From NCBI GenBank assembly GCA_031430575.1, contig JANPBT010000070.1, positions 1 to 16,307 of the forward strand: a DNA stretch of 16,307 bases, read 5' to 3'. Position numbers and translations under genes: made by a program. Each line of letters begins with the position of its first letter. Within the stretch, counting starts at the first letter, position 1. Source of the DNA: JANMDS01 sp031430575. Lineage in GTDB: Bacteria; Pseudomonadota; Gammaproteobacteria; Burkholderiales; Casimicrobiaceae. Below are positions 12,941 through 16,307 of the stretch, piece by piece. Under the pieces are notes generated by a model. That model was given only the letters and a program-made list of their open reading frames with translations, searched no databases and was not told where the DNA came from.

Positions 12941-14443
12941 ATGAACCGACGCAAATTTCTTCACGCCGCAGCGCTAGCGGCAAGCACGCAAGCCGCGATT
13001 CCCAGCGCACAAAATGTAAGTAACGTGCAAGCGCCTGTGGGTAATCCGTTCCTCACTGCGCAGCGGGGGCTTTTCTCAAAAACCTTCCAGCACGACGCCC
13101 TAACAGGCGAATCTGCGCCGCAGGTATGGACCCAACTGGGCGAAGCGCTGGCGGCACGAAACATTGCCGGGCTTGAAGCGCTGCCCATTCAAAATGAGAT
13201 CCGTCTGGTCTCGCCCCTTTCGGGTGCGGCCTTTCAAAACTGGAAATTTGCGCAGCAAGTGAAGTTGCCTGCGCTGCCGCCGCCTATTGAAAGTAGCGCG
13301 CTTGCAGAGCAAGCGTTAGAGCTTTACTGGATGGCGTTGCTACGGGACGAAAAACTCTGGAGCTTGGAGCGGGCGAGCCTAGCGCAAGAAGCGGCGCGGG
13401 AGCTGGCGAATACAAAAACATTTGCCAACATCACCGCCGAGAAGTTATTTAGGGGTATTGCGTCGGAAATTCCCGCAGCGCAACACGGCTATGCGATTTC
13501 GATGCTTTTGTGGCTGCCGATCCCCTACGGCGCGCATCAAGTGTGGCAGGCTTACAAAATGCCGTTTTCCGGGCAAGATTTCTTGACCGACTGGCCAACC
13601 TGGCTTGACATCCAAAACGGGAATTGGCCGCGTGGCATTTTGCAGCACGATAGCGTGTTGCACTATCTGCGCAGCGGGCGCGATTTAGCAGAATATGTGC
13701 GTTGGGATTTTTCTTACCAAGCGTTCATCAATGCCGGACAAATCTTGCTAGGAGACCCGCATCTGCCACGCAAAGTGCTGCATCCTTCAAACCCGTATAA
13801 AACCGCACGTACCCAAAATGGCTTCGCAACGCTTGGCGGCGCAGAGTTGCTTGCATTGATCGGGCGTGCGGCTGATATGGCGTTGAAAGCCGCGTGGCAC
13901 GTGAAGTGGGATCATTCCGGATTTTTGCGTCCAGAAGAGTATGGCGGCTTGATCGAAAAAGATCGCATACCTGCGGCGCAGTTTTTGAAAAATTCTGCTG
14001 CTGGAAAGCGCGTGAAAGCAAAGTTTGGCAGCTATCTTCTGCCGCAAGCCTACCCCGAAGGCGCACCGGCGCACCCGGCTTTCCCGTCAGGTCATGCGGC
14101 CATTGCCGGTGCGTGCGCGACGGTGCTTAAGGCGTTTGTTGACCCCGACTATAACTTTCGCTTCCCACTGCAACCCACGCGCGATGGGCGGGATTGGGAG
14201 CAATACGTTGGGCCGCCGACCAATGCCCGAACCGAAATCGATAAGCTCGCGGCCAACGTTGCGATTGGTCGGCAATGGGCAGGCATTCATTGGCTCTCCG
14301 ATTCCATCGGTGGCTTGCAATTAGGCGAGCAAGTAGGGCTGGCCGTCTTGGCGGAAGCAAAAGCCAATTACGCGGAGACCAAGGCAGGGTGGTTTAAGGG
14401 CTTCCATGTTTTCAAGTTCGACGGCACCCAAGTCACGATCTAA
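12941..14443 (+). CDS. Tat-exported vanadium-dependent haloperoxidase / PAP2-like phosphatase
   Basis: 500 residues. The start MNRRKFLHAAALAAS is a twin-arginine export signal (N-RR-K-F-L), so the enzyme should be folded in the cytoplasm and exported to the periplasm. The C-terminal half has the oxyanion-binding set shared by vanadium haloperoxidases and PAP2 phosphatases: K322 and R330 (KWDHSGFLRPEEYGG), PSGH with H385, and R444/H450 in GRQWAGIHWLSD. The R-x5-H spacing and the GIHW wording fit haloperoxidases. Whether it oxidises halides or removes phosphate cannot be decided from these residues. I start at ATG 12941, because the Tat motif follows at once; the frame opens 45 bases earlier. 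Two repeat copies in opposite orientation lie inside (13110 and 13967). Confidence 0.82.
   Translation: MNRRKFLHAAALAASTQAAIPSAQNVSNVQAPVGNPFLTAQRGLFSKTFQHDALTGESAPQVWTQLGEALAARNIAGLEALPIQNEIRLVSPLSGAAFQNWKFAQQVKLPALPPPIESSALAEQALELYWMALLRDEKLWSLERASLAQEAARELANTKTFANITAEKLFRGIASEIPAAQHGYAISMLLWLPIPYGAHQVWQAYKMPFSGQDFLTDWPTWLDIQNGNWPRGILQHDSVLHYLRSGRDLAEYVRWDFSYQAFINAGQILLGDPHLPRKVLHPSNPYKTARTQNGFATLGGAELLALIGRAADMALKAAWHVKWDHSGFLRPEEYGGLIEKDRIPAAQFLKNSAAGKRVKAKFGSYLLPQAYPEGAPAHPAFPSGHAAIAGACATVLKAFVDPDYNFRFPLQPTRDGRDWEQYVGPPTNARTEIDKLAANVAIGRQWAGIHWLSDSIGGLQLGEQVGLAVLAEAKANYAETKAGWFKGFHVFKFDGTQVTI
13110..13127 (-). repeat. 18-bp dispersed repeat, copy 9 (perfect, inside the haloperoxidase gene)
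   Basis: A perfect minus-strand copy, antisense to the gene. The coding strand reads E-S-A-P-Q-V. It shows that the word is tolerated in the opposite orientation to the one giving I-P-A-A-Q. Confidence 0.9.
13967..13984 (+). repeat. 18-bp dispersed repeat, copy 10 (one mismatch, inside the haloperoxidase gene)
   Basis: ATACCTGCGGCGCAGTTT, with one difference in the right flank. It is read I-P-A-A-Q-F, nearly the same peptide as in CysM and PrmB. Confidence 0.88.
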
Positions 14444-14448
14444 ATCGC

Positions 14449-14490
14449 AACGATTCCCGTCGATTTGATGTAACCCATTTTTGAATCGTT
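14449..14490. repeat. Inverted repeat between the haloperoxidase and DUF302 lipoprotein genes
   Basis: AACGATTC (14449-14456) and GAATCGTT (14483-14490) are perfect 8-bp inverted arms, separated by 26 bases. It lies a few bases after the haloperoxidase stop. It is AT-balanced and lacks a T-run, so it is a weak terminator at best and could equally be an operator. Confidence 0.35.
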
Positions 14491-14547
14491 CGAAATACCG
14501 ATTTGGTCTTTACCCCCAGCGCACTCTTGCCACCCATAAGGAAAAAT

Positions 14548-15021
14548 ATGAAACGTCTACTTTCCATCGCCGCGATCCTCTCTCTGTCCGCTTGCGCGTC
14601 TATGGCGCCGCCTGATAATCCGCAGGGCGTACACGGCATGATTGCGGTAAAGAGTGCACACAACGCGAAGACGACGATGGATCGATTTGAGGCTGCTGTT
14701 AAGGCTGCGAATATGAATGTGTTTGCCCGCGTCGATCATGCCGCTGGCGCACAGCGTATCGGGGCTACGCTAAGACCAACCGAAGTGCTGATTTGGGGCT
14801 CACCGCAGGGCGGGACGCCCATGCTGCTGTGTAGCCAAACGGTCGGGATCGATCTGCCACAAAAAGCGCTAGTCTGGGAAGACGCCAAAGGCGATGTTTA
14901 TCTTGGCTGGAATGATCCCGTGCACTTGGTGACCAATCGCCACGAAACAAAAGGCTGCGAAACGGTGACGGCAAACGTTGCCAAAGCCATTGCTAGCTTT
15001 GCAAATCAAGCGGCAAAGTAG
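14548..15021 (+). CDS. DUF302-type lipoprotein
   Basis: 157 residues. The lipobox L-S-A-C at 13-16, after MKRLLSIAAILS, marks a lipoprotein cleaved before Cys16; the residues after Cys (Ala-Ser) do not signal inner-membrane retention, so the outer membrane is likely. The mature part (GMIAVKSAHNAKTTMDRFEAAVKAANMNVFARVDHAAGA, then LRPTEVLIWGSPQGGTPMLLCSQTVGIDLPQKALVWED, then VYLGWNDP) matches the DUF302 alpha/beta fold. This family is common in heterotroph genomes and its role is unknown. Start ATG 14548 is preceded by AAGGA about 7 bases upstream. The frame opens at 14503, but that would bury the lipobox. The gene ends 22 bases before the convergent membrane-protein gene, with a hairpin between. 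Confidence 0.82.
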   Translation: MKRLLSIAAILSLSACASMAPPDNPQGVHGMIAVKSAHNAKTTMDRFEAAVKAANMNVFARVDHAAGAQRIGATLRPTEVLIWGSPQGGTPMLLCSQTVGIDLPQKALVWEDAKGDVYLGWNDPVHLVTNRHETKGCETVTANVAKAIASFANQAAK

Positions 15022-15028
15022 TGACGGA

Positions 15029-15063
15029 GGCGCACGCGGCGATTTACATCCGCCGCTTGCGCC
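15029..15063. terminator. Long GC-rich hairpin between convergent genes
   Basis: GGCGCA-c-GCGGCG (15029-15041) pairs with CGCCGC-t-TGCGCC (15051-15063): 12 bp plus one c/t mismatch, around a 9-nt loop. It starts 8 bases after the DUF302 stop and covers the last codons (KRRM) of the opposite gene. No T-run follows on either side, so it may act as an RNA 3'-end stabiliser or as a weak or Rho-assisted terminator. Confidence 0.5.
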
Positions 15064-15616
15064 CGCTCGGGCGATGGTGCAAAACAGATTGGGTCGCGAC
15101 GTCTTCCATCGCCTTGAGGTAGACCCGTGCTCGACGCTCGGCCGATAAATGAAGCGCAAGCGTAATGCCCGCCATTAGCATAAGCGCTGCGCCAAATCCG
15201 CACCAAAATCCAAGCCAGGCGCCGATTGCCGCGCTCGCTGCAACCATCAAAATCCCGACACCGGTCAGCGCGATCGAAAGCTTGCGAAAAAGCGGGAAAT
15301 TTCCAATCACCTGCCGCATGCGGGGCAGCTCCTCGCGTGCGGCCTCGTGTGGTTGCCGCAGCATTTTGGTGTTGACCCTGGCGAGATCTTGCGGCGTACG
15401 AAAGTAAATTCCAGCACCCAACGCCAGGTGAATCGCGCCAACGACGACAAGAGGACCGGATGCGCCTAAAAACATCGGCGCGTCGTGTTTGATGAACCAG
15501 CCGACGAGCCCGACGAGAAGGGCAAGGGCACCTGCGGAAAAAAATATCGTGCTTTGTTGCCGCTCGGCGCCAAAGTAGGTCTCAACAGCATTTTTCATTT
15601 CGCTATTGTGGTGCAT
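15044..15616 (-). CDS. Four-helix membrane protein of unknown function
   Basis: About 190 residues from ATG 15616; ATG 15598 is an alternative. The N-terminus MKNAVETYFGAERQQS is soluble. Then come four hydrophobic segments in two pairs: IFFSAGALALLVGLVGWFI and FLGASGPLVVVGAIHLALGAGIYF, followed after an amphipathic linker (RTPQDLARVNTKMLRQPHEAAREELPRMRQV) by LSIALTGVGILMVAASAAIGAWLGF and FGAALMLMAGITLALHL. The C-terminal tail is basic (SGRKRRM). I do not recognise a named family. The open frame extends to 15742, but those 42 residues run through the promoter region of the rubrerythrin gene and carry no membrane or domain pattern, so I reject them. No convincing ribosome site is visible. Confidence 0.65.
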   Translation of the reverse strand: MHHNSEMKNAVETYFGAERQQSTIFFSAGALALLVGLVGWFIKHDAPMFLGASGPLVVVGAIHLALGAGIYFRTPQDLARVNTKMLRQPHEAAREELPRMRQVIGNFPLFRKLSIALTGVGILMVAASAAIGAWLGFWCGFGAALMLMAGITLALHLSAERRARVYLKAMEDVATQSVLHHRPSGRKRRM

Positions 15617-15685
15617 CCGCGCGGTTACGCGTTCAAAAACAAGTTTGCATACATTTCTTTTATAGATCAAATCAAAAACATATAT

Positions 15686-15714
15686 TTGCTTTATTGGATG
15701 CGAGTCACTATAGT
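15686..15714 (+). promoter_or_regulatory. Candidate promoter of the rubrerythrin gene
   Basis: TTGCTT (15686-15691) and TATAGT (15709-15714) are spaced 17 bp. The -10 box matches 5/6 and the -35 box 3/6. The -10 is part of an 8-bp palindrome ACTATAGT inside a loose dyad (GCGAG at 15700-15704 with CTCGC at 15715-15719), which could be an operator overlapping the promoter. Transcription would start near 15721, leaving a leader of about 57 bases. Confidence 0.55.
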
Positions 15715-15777
15715 CTCGCCTAGACATCGAAGTGCGGCTCATCTGCGCTATGTCTCTTTTAATCGATGGAGATTCAT

Positions 15778-16197
15778 ATGAAACTCAACGGCACCAAAAC
15801 CCACCAGAATTTGAAAGACGCCTTCGCTGGCGAAAGCCAAGCAAACCGTCGTTATCTTTACTTCGCAAACAAAGCCGACGTCGAAGGCCAAAATGACGTG
15901 GCAGCCTTGTTTCGCTCGACCGCTGAAGGCGAAACCGGGCACGCGCACGGCCATCTCGATTATTTGGCGCTTGTTGGCGATCCAGCAACCGGCATGAAAA
16001 TCGGCGAAACCGTTGACAATTTGAAATCAGCGGTTGCAGGCGAGACCCACGAATACACCGATATGTACCCCGGAATGGCGAAATCGGCCCGTGAAGAAGG
16101 CTTCGACGAAATCGCCGATTGGTTTGAAACTTTGGCTAAAGCCGAGCGCTCACACGCCAATCGCTTCCAGCGCGCGCTCGACGAAATTAAGGTCTAA
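15778..16197 (+). CDS. Rubrerythrin-family peroxidase lacking the rubredoxin domain
   Basis: 139 residues forming one four-helix di-iron domain. The ligand pattern is present: E19 (AGESQANRRY), E52 and H55 (EGETGHAHGH), E89 and E92 (AGETHEYTDMYP), E123 and H126 (KAERSHANRF). Such proteins reduce hydrogen peroxide in the cytoplasm. The usual C-terminal rubredoxin domain with two CxxC motifs is absent, as in the short, sulerythrin-like group, so electrons must come from a separate donor. I start at ATG 15778, because GGAG (15768-15771) sits 6 bases upstream; the in-frame ATG at 15766 overlaps this ribosome site. A promoter is visible upstream and a repeat-pair hairpin follows the stop. Confidence 0.92.
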   Translation: MKLNGTKTHQNLKDAFAGESQANRRYLYFANKADVEGQNDVAALFRSTAEGETGHAHGHLDYLALVGDPATGMKIGETVDNLKSAVAGETHEYTDMYPGMAKSAREEGFDEIADWFETLAKAERSHANRFQRALDEIKV

Positions 16198-16226
16198 AAG
16201 CAGTTGTAGTTATTAAGTAGTTGGTC

Positions 16227-16244
16227 ATACCTGCGGTGCAGATT
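16227..16244 (+). repeat. 18-bp dispersed repeat, copy 11 (one mismatch, intergenic)
   Basis: ATACCTGCGGTGCAGATT: one C-to-T change in the core, leaving a G-U wobble possible when paired with copy 12. It lies 30 bases after the rubrerythrin stop. Confidence 0.88.
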
Positions 16245-16303
16245 AGGCAAATTTTTCAAGATTTATTTGAAAAAAGAGCCAAATAAGCGCCGCAGGGATT
16301 TTT
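16230..16303 (+). terminator. Rubrerythrin terminator built from an inverted repeat pair
   Basis: CCTGCGGTGC (16230-16239) pairs with GCGCCGCAGG (16287-16296) over 10 bp with one G-U wobble. Inside, TTTTTCAA (16252-16259) pairs with TTGAAAAA (16267-16274) around a 7-nt loop. The outer arm is followed by GATTTTTAAG, a T-run as in intrinsic terminators. The architecture (repeat, T-run, loop, A-run, inverted repeat) matches the 2631-2700 hairpin. Confidence 0.6.
16282..16299 (-). repeat. 18-bp dispersed repeat, copy 12 (degenerate)
   Basis: On the minus strand it reads ATCCCTGCGGCGCTTATT, three differences from consensus. The conserved CCTGCGGCGC core lets it pair with copy 11. Confidence 0.6.
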
Positions 16304-16307
16304 AAGT

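Noticed and set aside
15617..15742. N-terminal extension of the four-helix membrane protein to 15742
   Set aside because: It would run through the AT-rich promoter of rubrerythrin; the residues have no pattern and better starts exist at 15616 and 15598.
2046..16299. The repeats as a CRISPR array or REP cluster
   Set aside because: Spacing is irregular (tens to thousands of bases), copies sit inside essential-type genes and on both strands, and there are no cas genes; REP elements are longer and mainly intergenic.

Overview
The window looks like a chromosomal segment of a free-living betaproteobacterium (Burkholderiales or a relative). The evidence is a CysM of the E. coli type, a PilU retraction ATPase beside PrmB, a GuaC-type GMP reductase, an exosortase H pair, and Gram-negative secretion signals (Sec, Tat, lipobox). 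Base composition is moderate. Genes are tightly packed, with several start/stop overlaps and some TTG or GTG starts. The taxonomic call is an inference from gene content.

Layout. Positions 1-140 are the right end of an IS256/Mutator-family insertion sequence: the transposase C-terminus followed by a terminal inverted repeat. It abuts, and appears to have truncated, an RHS-type secreted protein gene on the minus strand (131-1138). From about 1.4 kb onward the genes look like ordinary chromosomal genes: cysM with an overlapping DUF3253 gene; a convergent DUF2147 secreted protein; a divergent exosortase H gene (xrtH) overlapping a gene for its membrane partner; then a minus-strand operon pilU-prmB-FAD oxidoreductase (7604 to 4356). 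An SSAT-like GNAT gene follows, then a minus-strand pair (DUF456 membrane protein and a secreted beta-propeller-like protein). Next come a secreted protein with a caspase/CHAT-like His-Cys signature, guaC with a strong terminator hairpin in its leader, a GlsB/YeaQ-type membrane protein with a small alanine-rich protein, a Tat-exported vanadium haloperoxidase/PAP2-like enzyme, a DUF302 lipoprotein, a four-helix membrane protein, and finally a rubrerythrin with a recognisable promoter.

The most striking signal is not a gene. It is an 18-bp near-palindromic word, ATACCTGCGGCGCAGATT, present in seven perfect copies and about five close variants in 16.3 kb. It lies on both strands, inside genes in all three reading frames and between genes. 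It occurs as two inverted pairs with matching internal T-run/A-run arms placed like transcription terminators. Density, strand balance, presence inside essential-type genes and inverted-pair terminators resemble DNA-uptake sequences (Neisseria DUS, Haemophilus USS). The word itself matches no uptake sequence I know. It is absent from the IS/RHS segment, as expected if that segment arrived recently.
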